The notes: generated from the sequence alone by a model not told the origin. Counted from the first letter of the stretch, positions 17,474 through 27,725 are shown. The stretch: 64,000 nucleotides of DNA from [Clostridium] symbiosum (GCA_036419695.1 CP143946.1:538501-602500), one strand, 5' to 3'. Made by a program: numbers and translations.

Positions 17474-18811
17474 CTAGTCCACCAGCTTCGCATTCGGATA
17501 AATCCGTTCCATCCGGCTGTCGGGAAAGTGTACGTCCAGAAACAGGGTGACCGCGTTTTGCTCCGCGGCCGGGTTTGTCTGCCGCTCCGAGTACCTGGCC
17601 AGCGAAAGCCCCGACAGGGTGATATTAACCGCCATGAATACGATCAGAATCCAGGTTCCGGCGGTTCCTGCCTTTTTGGGAATCTTCTCTATCAGTGCGG
17701 AAAGAATGGGATAAAGCCCCTTCAGCCATACGACGGCGGCAATGCCCCAGAAAAAGCAGTATAATAGGTTGATACGCCCGCCCAGGTTAAACGGAATGGC
17801 GCTGTAGTCCCAGAAAACGGTGCCGAAAACCAGCTCGGTGAACACGCTGCAGATATATTCATAGGCGCCGCCGAGGACCGTGCCTGCGAGAAAGATATAC
17901 CGGTCGCTTCGATCCTTATATTTATACAGGAATGCGGTGAGCATGGCACAGCCGAGCCCCCACACAATGCTGAAGGGCCCGTAAACGACGCTGCTCCGGC
18001 TCATTAAGACTCCGGTGGTGGCGTAACAGAAAATCGTTTCCGTGATATCTCCCAGGAATGCTCCGAGAAAAAACAGCCCGGTCAGCTTGTAAAAACAGCA
18101 GCCCTTTGCAAAAACGGAATCCGCCGCGCCGGCCTGAACCGCGGCCAGATCAGCCACTGCCCTTTCGGCCGCCTGTTCCCTCAGGTTAGGGTAGGCCCGC
18201 ACCATCCTACGTTCAATTCTGGATGTAATTGCATTGCCGAACGAATTTGAGACGCGCCTCAATTCCTCAGCCACCTGTTCCAGTTCCTTCAGGCTGGTTC
18301 TCATGCGCCATGCGGCGGCCAGGGAAACAGAAAGATCGATCGCCAGCAGACAGTACAAACCGATTAGCGTTATTTTCCCAATGAATGCCGGTATCAGTTC
18401 CAGCAGCCTCACCGCCAGGGGATTTGTAAAATGGATACAAACCACGGCAGCCAGGCCGCAGACAGCCATGTACGGCAGATTTATGTAACCCTCAAACTGC
18501 AGCCGCTGTTTGGTGAAATCCCACCAGCGCCTGTGTATCAGGCGTTCCAGGATGAATCCGGTAATGAACGTCAGGAAAGCGGACAGAATCATTCCTCCCA
18601 GGAACAGAAAGAAGAGATTTCCCTTCAACTCCTGCAGAAAAATTGAAAATACCACGGCGCCCAGACCATAGATGGGACACCAGGGAGCATTTAAAAATCC
18701 CGTATTGATAAAACGTCTTTTGCGCACGGCAAAAAATGCGACTCCGGCGCACCATCCTGCGGCCGCATAGATGAGGAAGAACCAGAGAAGCTGATACAAT
18801 GTATATTCCAT
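17474..18811 (-). CDS. Membrane protein with two CmpB-type (DUF1113) domains
   Basis: 445 residues from the ATG at 18811, preceded by AAAGGAG. Two homologous membrane units, each with GFLNAPWCPIYGLGAVV or VVYGPFSIVWGLGCAML followed by further helices, flank a soluble coiled-coil-like segment (about 205-270: LKELEQVAEELRRVSNSFGN). This matches the family named putative ABC-transporter permease (ABC_trans_CmpB), but no ATPase gene lies next to it and transport is unproven. Confidence 0.8.
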   Translation of the reverse strand: MEYTLYQLLWFFLIYAAAGWCAGVAFFAVRKRRFINTGFLNAPWCPIYGLGAVVFSIFLQELKGNLFFLFLGGMILSAFLTFITGFILERLIHRRWWDFTKQRLQFEGYINLPYMAVCGLAAVVCIHFTNPLAVRLLELIPAFIGKITLIGLYCLLAIDLSVSLAAAWRMRTSLKELEQVAEELRRVSNSFGNAITSRIERRMVRAYPNLREQAAERAVADLAAVQAGAADSVFAKGCCFYKLTGLFFLGAFLGDITETIFCYATTGVLMSRSSVVYGPFSIVWGLGCAMLTAFLYKYKDRSDRYIFLAGTVLGGAYEYICSVFTELVFGTVFWDYSAIPFNLGGRINLLYCFFWGIAAVVWLKGLYPILSALIEKIPKKAGTAGTWILIVFMAVNITLSGLSLARYSERQTNPAAEQNAVTLFLDVHFPDSRMERIYPNAKLVD

Positions 18812-18979
18812 ATTTTCTCCTTTGTACCGGTATGATCTGCACAGAAAGGCAAAAAAGCCGTTTTGCGCCGTGTAACTCGTGATTCCCGTGCGCATCCCGC
18901 GCGAAAACACCTCACGGTATTTCCTGTGGACAGTGCCCCTGCCGGTTCTGAAATAATGCCATTCTATCACAAAATGATT

Positions 18980-20173
18980 CTAAATAACAGACCTTCCCTT
19001 TTGGATTAAAAATTCATGATCGGCCAGGAGCCAGTTGGCACGGAACAGTCTCATCAACTGCCAGTATCCGGTTCCCGCCAGCCCGAACTCTTTTATCAGT
19101 CCGAACTTCGCATGCATACTCCTGACATCCTCAAACCATACCTCATGCTGGATTCCATACTGCCAGTAACGGAAATGCGGTGACTGCGCGGTTTCATCAA
19201 AGTAAATCCGCACGCCGTGATCGACGGCCAGCCGGATTGCCTCGGTGTAACCGATACTTATCGCCCTCGTCACCCCCTGCTCGTAGGGAATGGGCCAGTC
19301 ATAACCGTAGTTGGGAATCCCAAGGCTGATTTTTTCGGCAGGAATTTCAGTCAGGGCGTATTCCACAACGCGGCGTACCATATTGATCGGGGCAACGGCC
19401 ATTGGAGGCCCGTAGGTATACCCCCATTCATAGGTCATCAGCAAAACGCCGTTGGCTGCCTCTCCCAGCGCTTTATAGTCAATTCCCTCATACAATAGCC
19501 CCCTTTGGTCCCGGGAGGTTTTCGGCGCCAGGGCAACGGTCACCCGGATGCCGAAGAGGTTCATAATGATTCTCAGACGCCGCACGAAGTCGGCGAATAA
19601 TTCCCTGTCTTCGGCCAGCACATATTCAAAATCCACATCAACCTCGCCGTACCCCTTTTCCTGGACCACGGACCAGAGTTCCCTTATGAGCTTCTGCTGG
19701 ATTTCCAGACTGCCCACAAGGATGGAAACGAGATTGTTGTTAAAACGGCCGTCTGCTCCCAGAGGGGTCAAAACCAGCACCGGAATTACATTTTGCCGTT
19801 TGGCCTCCTGTATCACATCCTCCTCCCCCTCTCCGGAAGGCGGAATCAGTTCCCCGGACTCTGTAAAACCGTAGGAAAATATAGAAATGCTGGTCAGAAA
19901 CCGGCAGGTTTCGGTCAGCACCGCTTCCTCTATCCAGGGATAGGCATATCCGTTCATGATTACGGGGCCAGTCTGTTCATTACGGATCTGAATTCCCTCC
20001 AGCCGGCTCTCTTCACCGTTTTTACCGCCGCCGGTAACAAGAAGTGACTGTCCCACAGCAAGACGGTACGGAGCGTCAATTTGATTTTCAAAAGCCAGAC
20101 GCAGCGGATCCATACCGGCAGCGCCTGCGATGGCATCGATTGTGTCGCCCTCTTTTACTATATATATTTGCAT
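18980..20173 (-). CDS. LysM plus GH18 spore-type peptidoglycan hydrolase
   Basis: 397 residues. One LysM repeat at 1-46 (IYIVKEGDTIDAIAGAAGM...GQSLLV), then a glycoside hydrolase 18 barrel with the acid in DVDFEY (Glu183) and WGYTYGPPMAVAPI, SLGIPNYGYDW strands. This is the YaaH/SleL layout of cortex-lytic N-acetylglucosaminidases on spore coats; those usually carry two LysM repeats, here I see one. No signal peptide, as usual for mother-cell-made coat proteins. Suggests a spore former. Confidence 0.9.
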   Translation of the reverse strand: MQIYIVKEGDTIDAIAGAAGMDPLRLAFENQIDAPYRLAVGQSLLVTGGGKNGEESRLEGIQIRNEQTGPVIMNGYAYPWIEEAVLTETCRFLTSISIFSYGFTESGELIPPSGEGEEDVIQEAKRQNVIPVLVLTPLGADGRFNNNLVSILVGSLEIQQKLIRELWSVVQEKGYGEVDVDFEYVLAEDRELFADFVRRLRIIMNLFGIRVTVALAPKTSRDQRGLLYEGIDYKALGEAANGVLLMTYEWGYTYGPPMAVAPINMVRRVVEYALTEIPAEKISLGIPNYGYDWPIPYEQGVTRAISIGYTEAIRLAVDHGVRIYFDETAQSPHFRYWQYGIQHEVWFEDVRSMHAKFGLIKEFGLAGTGYWQLMRLFRANWLLADHEFLIQKGRSVI

Positions 20174-20275
20174 AATGACCTGCTGTCTCTGTATGTTCTT
20201 AACTATTATATATTCACTTCATACAGATAATATATATCACTTTTTTTCAAAAAAGGGCGGCACGTTCAAACCGTT

Positions 20276-20725
20276 TTAGAGAAAACGTTCCAGATCCTTC
20301 ATAAAGTTTTCCTCTGCTTTGACGATTTTTTTAGCCAGAGATACACTTTCGCCCGAGGCATTAGAATACTTGTTAATATCCCCGCTGATGGACTGGATTC
20401 CCATATTGCAGCCGTTCATCATGATTTTGGCGATCTGGTTGTTGTCATCCTTAAACATCATTTTCATCTCTGTGCTGATCCAGGAAAAAGCAGAGGCCAT
20501 CTTTGCAGGCTCCTTTTCATTTCTGCCGTACTTGTTCAGCAGGCCGGAAGCTTCCTGCTCCAAATCTTGGTGCCTGTTTTTACTGGAGTTTATAACGGTT
20601 CTCAGGTTCTCATCGGTCACATAACGGCTGATTTGTTCCATGCTGTCGATCGCCATCTTGCATCCGGCGTCACAGTGGCCGGCAAGGCTGATGGTATCAT
20701 TTTTCATTGTCATATCTGTTTCCAT
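20276..20725 (-). CDS. Ferritin-like helical protein (DUF2383 type)
   Basis: 149 residues, nearly all helical: DAGCKMAIDSMEQISRYV, NRHQDLEQEASGLLNKYG, MASAFSWISTEMKMMF, VSLAKKIVKAEENFMKDLER. The pattern of four long helices with a GCKMAIDS/NGCNMGIQS repeat matches DUF2383-like ferritin-fold proteins of clostridia, whose role is unknown. RBS AGGAGG before ATG at 20725. It is monocistronic. Confidence 0.75.
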   Translation of the reverse strand: METDMTMKNDTISLAGHCDAGCKMAIDSMEQISRYVTDENLRTVINSSKNRHQDLEQEASGLLNKYGRNEKEPAKMASAFSWISTEMKMMFKDDNNQIAKIMMNGCNMGIQSISGDINKYSNASGESVSLAKKIVKAEENFMKDLERFL

Positions 20726-20889
20726 TTTTTAACCTCCTGAAGTGGGTTTTGAGGTGGAATGAATGAGTGTCTCCTGATAGTATTCCTTGCGCCGGCCTGC
20801 GGTATCCTTGTTATTCCTAAATTTTTAAATTCAATTTGAATTCGATTTAAAGCGGATTTAAATTCGGGTCCGGAACTTTCCTATGATAT

Positions 20890-20943
20890 AAAAAAGCTCC
20901 GGAACATCAATGCCGGATGAAATGGCATTGATATTCCGAAGCT
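20890..20943 (-). terminator. Intrinsic terminator of the secreted esterase gene
   Basis: Arms 20895-20914 and 20924-20943 pair with few mismatches; on the minus strand the hairpin is followed by six T (20890-20895 on the plus strand are A). It lies 40 bases beyond the stop of the esterase gene. Confidence 0.85.
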
Positions 20944-20983
20944 GCATGTTGTTACGGTTCATTCCGTGCCCGGTAATGATATT

Positions 20984-23214
20984 TTACTTAACGATGAACA
21001 CGGAGTCATCCGCTTCAAAGGCGGATGCGCTGTAGGCGCGGGCGCCGTCCGGATTCAGGCGGTAGTGTTTGAGGAAATCCCAGGCCAGCCGGAATTCTTC
21101 CGGGTAGCAGTTATGTTCGCGGGCCAGGGTGCGGGTAAAACGGACTACCGGAATGTCATTTTTATTATTCCAGGTATAGGTGTAATACCGTCCGCTTTCC
21201 TGAAAGCTGGAGCAGGCAGCCAGAAAGCTGGCATGATTATTGGGCAGGAACGATGCGGTCAGTCCGTTCATGGCCTGGGCTCCCGTCACCCAGTTGTAGA
21301 TGGCGCTGTCGGCCGAGGTGTCCCATGGATTTTTTACAAGATCCCTGGCTCTTGGGTCGGGCAGCGGTTCACTGATGTCTGACTGTCCGACGATAAGACA
21401 GCAGGGCATCTGTGCGGCGGTAAACTGCGGGTTGGGGAAGGAAGTGGAGGCAACGGCTGCAAAATAGTAGGCCTCCGTATTATTGCAAAGTGTTTGTATG
21501 GTATTGCTGCCGAGGGAGTGGCCGCTGCCATACACACGGGTGAAGTCCGGTGTAACGCCCGCGTCCCGGCTGATTACGCGATCCAGCAGAACAAGGCTTG
21601 AGCGGGCAAAATTGGCGCTGTCTCCTTCTTCGCCGTAAGTGAGACTGGCGGCGCTGTTACGGCAGAACTGTCCTACAATAATGACTACACAACCCTCATC
21701 GTTCGCCACGGCCCACCAGCCGGAACAATCCATAAAGGTGGATGCAGCCTGTGTGCTTCCGGGGAAAACAACTACGACGGGAGCTCCGTCCGGGCCGGAA
21801 TTTTTGGCTGTATCGGGGACATAGATAAGAGATTCCCTCGGATCCATTACCCCATCGTCATTATAATCTCCGAAAGCGGAAATACAGGAATAGACGGTGC
21901 CTTCGGTGCTGCAGCCGGGAGCGGCTACCCGTGTTGATTCCAGGGCACGGAGTTCTACAGTTGCTTCCTTTCCATCATAACTGTGATAAGAATAGGAGGC
22001 GACGGTCTTACCTTTCCCGGCGGAAATGCGGGCCGCCTCGGTTGCTTTGTAATAGTCCAGGCGGTAGGACAGATTATTGCTGTAGGCAAAGGGATTGGTG
22101 TATCTGGTATATCCGGCCAGAAAACCGCGGATTTGGGAGGCGGTCAGGCTGCCGTCCCGGGTAACCTGGACTTTGGAAATGCCGTAAGCAGTTCCCGGCT
22201 CCCAGTTCGCGGCATTTTGGTTGGCATATGCCGTCTGCCATGCATCGGAAGAGATGCTCTGACGGTAAAGACCCTGTTCACCGGGCACCGGCACGGCATC
22301 ATTTACGCTGATCCAGTAAGGAATACTCGTGTCTTCGTCACTGTATCCGGCAAACAGCGTGGGAACCGGAATATCGGCGTTTGAGATAAATTTGCCGCTG
22401 CCCACTCCGTCTTTCTGCATTTTCCTGAGGGTGGCTGAGAAAGAGGAATCCTGAAAGCCGGGATAGTAGGAGCCGGTATTTATGCCGTTGTAGGTCCGGG
22501 CCGCAGAGCGCTGCAGATACTCCGTCCCCACCCCCGTTCCTTCAATAAACGCCTGACTTATGACATAGAGAGGATGATTGGCGGTCCAGGACTCGAGGAC
22601 AGCGCAGCCTTTGCCATAACCGACATAATAGTTACAGGAATGTCCGGTGAAGACAGGGCAGGATGTACCGTCGCTGACCGGAATCCTTCCGCTCTGGACG
22701 ATGCCGCCGGAACTTGTTTCACGGGTACCGAAGGCAGTGTTGCCACGCTCTCGCCCAGGCAGGCGTCCAGATAGGCGGCCTCGTCGTCCGGAGTCTTCCA
22801 GCTTCCGTTTTCCGGCTCCAGGACGAAGAGAAGTTCCCCGTATGTATCGGCCTGTTTCAGCCATCCCTGTTTTTCCAGAAAATCATAGGTGTCGGCGGTT
22901 CCGTCGGGAACGGCGATCACGGTAATATAGGAGCGCAGCGCCGCATGACGGCCGGCATAGAGCTTAAATGAACGCCCGGCTGTTTTTCCCTCCTGAAATG
23001 TGTAGGTGTAATAACCTGTAATGGCATGTTCATTGACCTCGCTGCGATCGATTGGCAGCGAACGGCCGCCGTCGCTGACCGTGGTGTGGGCCAGAAGATA
23101 GGCGTTCAGATCATCGGGCGCCGTAGAGCCGGGCCCCGCGGCCGCGGCACTGGCCGACAGTCCCAGCGTCAGTGCCAGGGCCGTCAGGATGATGGTTGGG
23201 TAATGCTTTTTCAT
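20984..23214 (-). pseudogene. Secreted PHB-depolymerase-like esterase, frameshifted
   Basis: The gene starts at 23214 (RBS AAGGAGG) with a signal peptide (MKKHYPTIILTALALTLGLS, cut after SASAAAA) and reads in one frame to about 22700, ending in nonsense at 22558. A second frame carries the rest from about 22690 to a stop at 20984, starting usefully at HSCNYYVGYGKGCAVLESW. Joined, it gives about 740 residues, with a lipase-type elbow GSGHSLGSN and a C-terminal His in PNNHASFL. Both frames look well conserved up to the join, so this is either a recent frameshift or a sequence error. Family by resemblance only. Confidence 0.7.
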
Positions 23215-23528
23215 TGTGATTTCCTCCTTGATAATTTAGCCTCTCGGGCAATTGGTTTAGCTGATCTGACTATATGTCATATTACAGATACGGTAAATAA
23301 ACAAAATTTAAACTGATATACATAATTTGTCTTAACCGATAAAGAACCAAAAAAATGTACAGTAAAGGAAGGCAGAGAGACGGAAAATCATAAAAAAAGT
23401 AAATCCCTTCTATCTTTATATTAAAATTTTCATAACGGAAAAATGCATATGGAATAAGCCTCCATCATAATCCGCGCCGCGGCCGGTTATACTATTTTTA
23501 ATATGAATGCAAAAAATGGAGGTAATTT
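23215..23528. other. Intergenic region between esterase and small ORF
   Basis: AT-rich spacer of about 310 bases between divergent genes. A TATACT at 23488-23493 may be the -10 box of the small plus-strand ORF, without a good -35. I see no other structure. Confidence 0.5.
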
Positions 23529-23702
23529 ATGCAGAAACCAAGAGACAAAGAAACAATCAACACAATCCCCAGGGGAGCATACGAAGCCGGAACCACAGAC
23601 CGGGAAATGAGAACTGACGAGTGCGGCCATTTAAACGAACTGACCACCGACCTCCAGGGAAACGGATATCCTGTGAATCGGAGCGGGAGAGAAGAGAAAT
23701 AA
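23529..23702 (+). CDS. Small hydrophilic protein of 57 residues
   Basis: ATG at 23529 has a full GGAGG (23518-23522) at good spacing, and the frame ends at TAA 23700-23702. The product starts MQKPRDKETINTIPRGAYE and contains GYPVNRSGREE; it is very charged, has no Cys pair and no membrane segment. A hairpin follows 7 bases after the stop. I know no family; it might be a small spore or regulatory protein. Confidence 0.6.
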   Translation: MQKPRDKETINTIPRGAYEAGTTDREMRTDECGHLNELTTDLQGNGYPVNRSGREEK

Positions 23703-23708
23703 ATGAAA

Positions 23709-23754
23709 GACTGATACGCTCAGGCTGTTTTGATGCATCTGTTGCGTATCAGTC
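23709..23754. terminator. Hairpin after the small ORF
   Basis: gactgatacgc (23709-23719) pairs perfectly with gcgtatcagtc (23744-23754). There is no long T-run, so termination is likely but weak. It also lies at the end of the minus-strand C45 gene and could serve both. Confidence 0.6.
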
Positions 23755-23812
23755 TATGTTATTGATTGGCAATGATAAATTTAGGAAGAGTCCCTCTCGT
23801 TTTTCAATAATT

Positions 23813-24868
23813 TTATACAGGATAGGCTTTATATTCCGAGCAGCAGGGGTTCCCTTTTGCAATCAGAATTTTTCCTTCATCCAGACAGCTGATGATGGAT
23901 GCAAATGTAGAAACACCGTCAAAGTCATGAACGCAGATGCTGTCTTTTCCATTATCATGGTTTCTAAGCATATCCATAATTTCCAGTTCGGTTATAACTC
24001 CCTTTTTGCGTTCGATTAATTGCTGCATCTGATCATGACGGACTTCAGAGTTATGTAGTTCCTCGGGAGTCATCCTTTGAAACGACTGCATTTTTTGAGA
24101 CTGGTAATGGTTTGTATGAACAAAATAACCGTCTTTCTGTGTGTAGATACCGCAATGCGTTGCGTCAAATTCATAGGATGTCATGTTTCCATAACGATCT
24201 GCAAAAAAAGAGTGCCGTGATGCCGAGGGCGTAATCCGGGCAAGCGTTTCTCTCAGTTCTTCCATGGTATGGCTTTCAAGAGCGAGCCGTGAGGTAAAGA
24301 AACGCGGTAAACCGAATCTCCATGGAGAACCAAAAAGTGCATTGTGATCGCAGGAAATACCTTCACTGTTTAGTCCATGATAACTTAAATATCCAATCGG
24401 CAAAAGGTATGTAATTCGCGGTTTATTTTCCACAGCAAACGTAACAACACTGCATTTTTCCGCATAAGCGGCGTTCATATCGCAGTTTTGGCCCGCATAG
24501 TGCTTACCATTCCCGGCGTAATCAGAAGAGATAGAAAATACAGTGCATTCAGGTAAAGGATTGCTGCCCTCATACGTAATTTCCCCATAAACCTGAAAAA
24601 GTAAGGCATCTTCCAGTGAAAGGCCCGAACCATACGCCATTCCCCTAAGCTGTACAATATGTTCGGGAGCATACTTTTTAATAATTGGCAAATACGTATT
24701 GACCCGATGGTAAACGTTTTCTTTTGTGAGACTGAATTTTTCTGATAGATTTTCCAACTGCCGCGAATTCCACATTTTTAAATCATCTTTCATGGCTTCT
24801 CCGTATTGGATTCCCACTTCACGATACGATCCTTTAAAACAGTAGTAATTAAATTCTTTTTTACTCAT
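23813..24868 (-). CDS. C45-family acyltransferase/amidohydrolase (IAT-like)
   Basis: 351 residues resembling isopenicillin-N acyltransferase (peptidase C45). The autoprocessing nucleophile is Cys108 in NPLPECTVFS, preceded by FQVYGEITYE and followed by GQNCDMN; GISCDHNALFG and HTNHY are later family landmarks. These Ntn-hydrolases hydrolyse or transfer acyl groups on amino acids and peptides. The gene lies 29 bases after the GltS-type symporter gene, so the cargo of the symporter may be its substrate or product. Confidence 0.87.
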   Translation of the reverse strand: MSKKEFNYYCFKGSYREVGIQYGEAMKDDLKMWNSRQLENLSEKFSLTKENVYHRVNTYLPIIKKYAPEHIVQLRGMAYGSGLSLEDALLFQVYGEITYEGSNPLPECTVFSISSDYAGNGKHYAGQNCDMNAAYAEKCSVVTFAVENKPRITYLLPIGYLSYHGLNSEGISCDHNALFGSPWRFGLPRFFTSRLALESHTMEELRETLARITPSASRHSFFADRYGNMTSYEFDATHCGIYTQKDGYFVHTNHYQSQKMQSFQRMTPEELHNSEVRHDQMQQLIERKKGVITELEIMDMLRNHDNGKDSICVHDFDGVSTFASIISCLDEGKILIAKGNPCCSEYKAYPV

Positions 24869-24897
24869 ACTATCATCATCCTCTGCATAATATCAGT

Positions 24898-26217
24898 TTA
24901 ATTTGTTCTTTTTCTGCGAATAATCCAGGCCAGTCCGATGCCCACAGCAAACATGAGAATACCGATACCAATAGTGCCGGTTAAGTTGCCTGATGCGATA
25001 AACTGTGGGGCCAGAGTATATGCCAAATCGAAATAGAGGCCGACACCGGCAACAATAGCCTGGGCTTCCCATACAATCGACTGGGAATCCGGATCCAGGG
25101 TACGGACAAGGGCAAATCCGGTCGCATTGGTTCCGGTCATCTGTCCGATAAAGAAAACTGTTTTTTCGAACCATTCCCCATTACAAAGATTCCTGCAGGT
25201 AAAATAGAGAAAAGCTATCGTGGCGGCACAAACAATAATCGTAATCGTGAGAAGCGGTATAAAATTATCTAATAAAACTTTTACATTTAAAGTAGCCAAA
25301 GCTCCAAATACAACAAGATCCAGAACTAAGCCATTGATTTGCGTAACGGTTTTTCTGTCGATATAGGAATCCAGTTTAACGGCCCGCATAAGATAGAATA
25401 ATATAACGCAGCCAAATACATCACAAGCCTGAATACTGAGCGTTGCAAAAAACGGAATAAACCTGCCAATTGCTGCAAAAAGACGCTCACCGAGAAACAT
25501 GCCTGACAGTATCATAATGAATTGGAGAGTAATGGCGTTAATACTCAAACTGGTAACGATGCTCTTTCCAAGGACGACACGCTTTTCTTCCCTTAGAACT
25601 CCGCCAAGTACATCACTTTGATCTTTTGTCTTATCCAGCGCTTTTACATAGGTGCCATAACCTTTTCGTATTCCAATGTTTACGATGACCATACCGACTA
25701 ACACAGCGATGAGGAGGCCGAATGAAGATAGGATAGCGCCATAGGTCGTATAGTCGGCATTTCCGGTAAGGGACTGAAGAATACTCCCGGCATTGGCGGC
25801 CGCACCGTGTCCCCCATAGAAAGCAGTGAGGGCCATATACCCCCAACCTTGTGGAAGTGAGGGCCAAAACAGACACAGTATCATGCCGACACCAACACTT
25901 AACGCTAACTGGAATCCAAAGGCGCCTGTTTCAATGCATAAAAAGTCGGCGACAGAACGGAGTTTTTCTACACTGACAAGTACGCCAAATACCATAGAAG
26001 ACATTACAAGACGGACAAGCACGCCGGCATAAGATGAAAATGTTTCCGGTGAAAGGACAAGCCCCAGAACATTACTTCCCAAAATCAGCGCCAGGATACC
26101 GGCCAGCATAGCAGTTGAAAAGTAGAGTTTCTGGAATATTTTAATCCGCTCACGGATAAAAAAGGCAATGAACATAAACACACCAAAAATAACCAGATCA
26201 TTTAAAACTTCTGACAT
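24898..26217 (-). CDS. GltS-type sodium/glutamate symporter
   Basis: 439 residues from the ATG at 26217 (AAGGG upstream; a longer frame to 26265 adds 16 residues without RBS). About 10-12 membrane segments in two inverted halves, with FYGGHGAAANAGSI and GQMTGTNATGFALVRTLD as the re-entrant loops typical of GltS. It probably imports glutamate or a similar dicarboxylic amino acid with sodium. First gene of the unit with the C45 hydrolase, divergent from lysR. Confidence 0.88.
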   Translation of the reverse strand: MSEVLNDLVIFGVFMFIAFFIRERIKIFQKLYFSTAMLAGILALILGSNVLGLVLSPETFSSYAGVLVRLVMSSMVFGVLVSVEKLRSVADFLCIETGAFGFQLALSVGVGMILCLFWPSLPQGWGYMALTAFYGGHGAAANAGSILQSLTGNADYTTYGAILSSFGLLIAVLVGMVIVNIGIRKGYGTYVKALDKTKDQSDVLGGVLREEKRVVLGKSIVTSLSINAITLQFIMILSGMFLGERLFAAIGRFIPFFATLSIQACDVFGCVILFYLMRAVKLDSYIDRKTVTQINGLVLDLVVFGALATLNVKVLLDNFIPLLTITIIVCAATIAFLYFTCRNLCNGEWFEKTVFFIGQMTGTNATGFALVRTLDPDSQSIVWEAQAIVAGVGLYFDLAYTLAPQFIASGNLTGTIGIGILMFAVGIGLAWIIRRKRTN

Positions 26218-26271
26218 AGAAAACACACCCTTTCTTTCGTACAAATTTGTTGTACTGCTCATCAAATGCTA

Positions 26272-26360
26272 CAGTTCACTCCATATCAGCAACGCCAGAA
26301 TCACAGTTCACAGGCAGTATTCCGCGAGGCGTGTTACATGGCACGGAGTGAATCGTTATA
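26272..26360. repeat. Possible member of the dispersed palindromic repeat
   Basis: acagttcactcc (about 26272-26283) and cggagtgaatcgtt (about 26345-26358) are inverse to each other, and ccgcgaggcgtgtt (26323-26336) matches the core of the copies at 8866 and 51897. It occupies the lysR/gltS intergenic gap, so it may also influence that promoter region. Confidence 0.4.
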
Positions 26361-26496
26361 CACCAAAATTTACATATAGGGCATCATGCATGATTTCCTT
26401 GTTATTATGATGAATTCATTGTAGAATATGGATATAATTTATGCAAACAGTCTTTTTTTAAACATAACAAAATTACTTTGTGCAAGGTGACCGACA

Positions 26497-27426
26497 ATGG
26501 ATATACAAAGCCTGTATTATTTTTCCGAATTAGCAAAAGATCTGCATATTACCCGTACGGCAAAACGTCTGTATCTGTCGCAGCAAACGTTGAGTAACCA
26601 TATACAGCGGCTTGAAGAACACTATGGTGTGGAACTTCTAAAAAGAAAACCGGTACTGGCTTTTACACCGGCAGGAGAAGCCGTGCTGGAGTTTGCCAAT
26701 TTAGTTTTAAAAGAACAGGATCATTTAAATGACAGGATTTCAGAAATTTGTAAACGGGAGAAAGGGGTAATCCGTTTTGGGGCAAGTCTTCTGGAAATTG
26801 AAAGCTGTATTCCGAGAATCATCCCTGAATTTGTAAAACGTTACCCTAATGTTGAGATTCATACAAACAGTGCATTATCTTCAAAGCTGGCATCTATGAT
26901 TTATACGGGAGATTTGGATTTGGCAATTACGTATTCTTCCAATGTGGACAGCCGCCTGAATTTCCGTTACCTGGCAGATGATCCGATTCTTATGTGTGTA
27001 CCGGAGGAATTGTTAAAACTGCATTATCCAAATGAAGCGGAAGCATTAAAGAGAAAATCACAAACAGAGGCCTACGTCAGTGATTTTTCAAAACTGTCGT
27101 TTTGTATGCTTTCCAACAGTATGGGGCCGCAGATAGAGAGATGTTTCGCAGAGGCGGGACTGACTCCAAACATCTACATGACCAGCGCGTTTTCCAGAAT
27201 TACTTCATCAATATGCATCCAGAACCAGGCTGTAAGTTTTATAACGAAATCAGCGCTGATGGCGACCAGTGATTTCACACAGAAAAACATTAATTTTTTC
27301 CCGCTTTATTCATCAGAAGGCCCGGTAATCCAGAAAATATACCTGATCTGGGACAAAGAGCTTTACCTTTCGGACCATATTAAATATTTCATTGACTTAG
27401 TCACCAATTACCGCGCAGAGCCATAA
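26497..27426 (+). CDS. LysR-family transcriptional regulator
   Basis: 309 residues. HTH: DLHITRTAKRLYLSQQTLSNHIQRLEEHYG, then an effector domain starting GVIRFGASLLEIESCIP. The Q in SQQTLSNHI is typical of the CynR-like clostridial branch. Divergent from the symporter/C45 hydrolase pair, hence its likely regulator, with an amino acid or acyl-amino acid as effector (inference). Confidence 0.9.
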   Translation: MDIQSLYYFSELAKDLHITRTAKRLYLSQQTLSNHIQRLEEHYGVELLKRKPVLAFTPAGEAVLEFANLVLKEQDHLNDRISEICKREKGVIRFGASLLEIESCIPRIIPEFVKRYPNVEIHTNSALSSKLASMIYTGDLDLAITYSSNVDSRLNFRYLADDPILMCVPEELLKLHYPNEAEALKRKSQTEAYVSDFSKLSFCMLSNSMGPQIERCFAEAGLTPNIYMTSAFSRITSSICIQNQAVSFITKSALMATSDFTQKNINFFPLYSSEGPVIQKIYLIWDKELYLSDHIKYFIDLVTNYRAEP

Positions 27427-27487
27427 ACTTCAGCATTTCAAAACGGACTAAGAATAAACAGGTTTTCCGCACACCCTCAACTCCCTA

Positions 27488-27516
27488 TTGACAATAATAG
27501 TAATCTGTGCTATTTT
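27488..27516 (+). promoter_or_regulatory. Sigma-A promoter of the FMN riboswitch transcript
   Basis: TTGACA 27488-27493, 17 bases, TATTTT 27511-27516, which places the start site just before the riboswitch. Confidence 0.75.
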
Positions 27517-27535
27517 TAAATCACAAGTTGAATAA

Positions 27536-27655
27536 GTTCTTCGGGGCAGGGTGCAAGTCCCTACCGGCGGTCACAGTCCGCGACCCGTTTTAAACGGTTG
27601 ATTTGGTGGAAATCCAAAACCGACAGTATAGTCTGGATGAGAGAAGAAATTAGAG
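27536..27655 (+). ncRNA. FMN riboswitch (RFN element)
   Basis: Conserved RFN blocks in order: tcttcggggcagggtg, ccctaccggcggt, cagtccgcgacccg, gatttggtggaaatccaaaaccgacagta, then gtctggatgagagaaga. The 5' and 3' ends (tcttc / gagaaga) form the P1 stem. It is followed by a terminator and then by ribU, so flavin mononucleotide turns the operon off by premature termination. Confidence 0.97.
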
Positions 27656-27725
27656 TCAATTAGATACATCGTTATTTTGATATACTCAAAACGCGGTGTG
27701 ATGTTGTCTGATATGATGAAATTTT

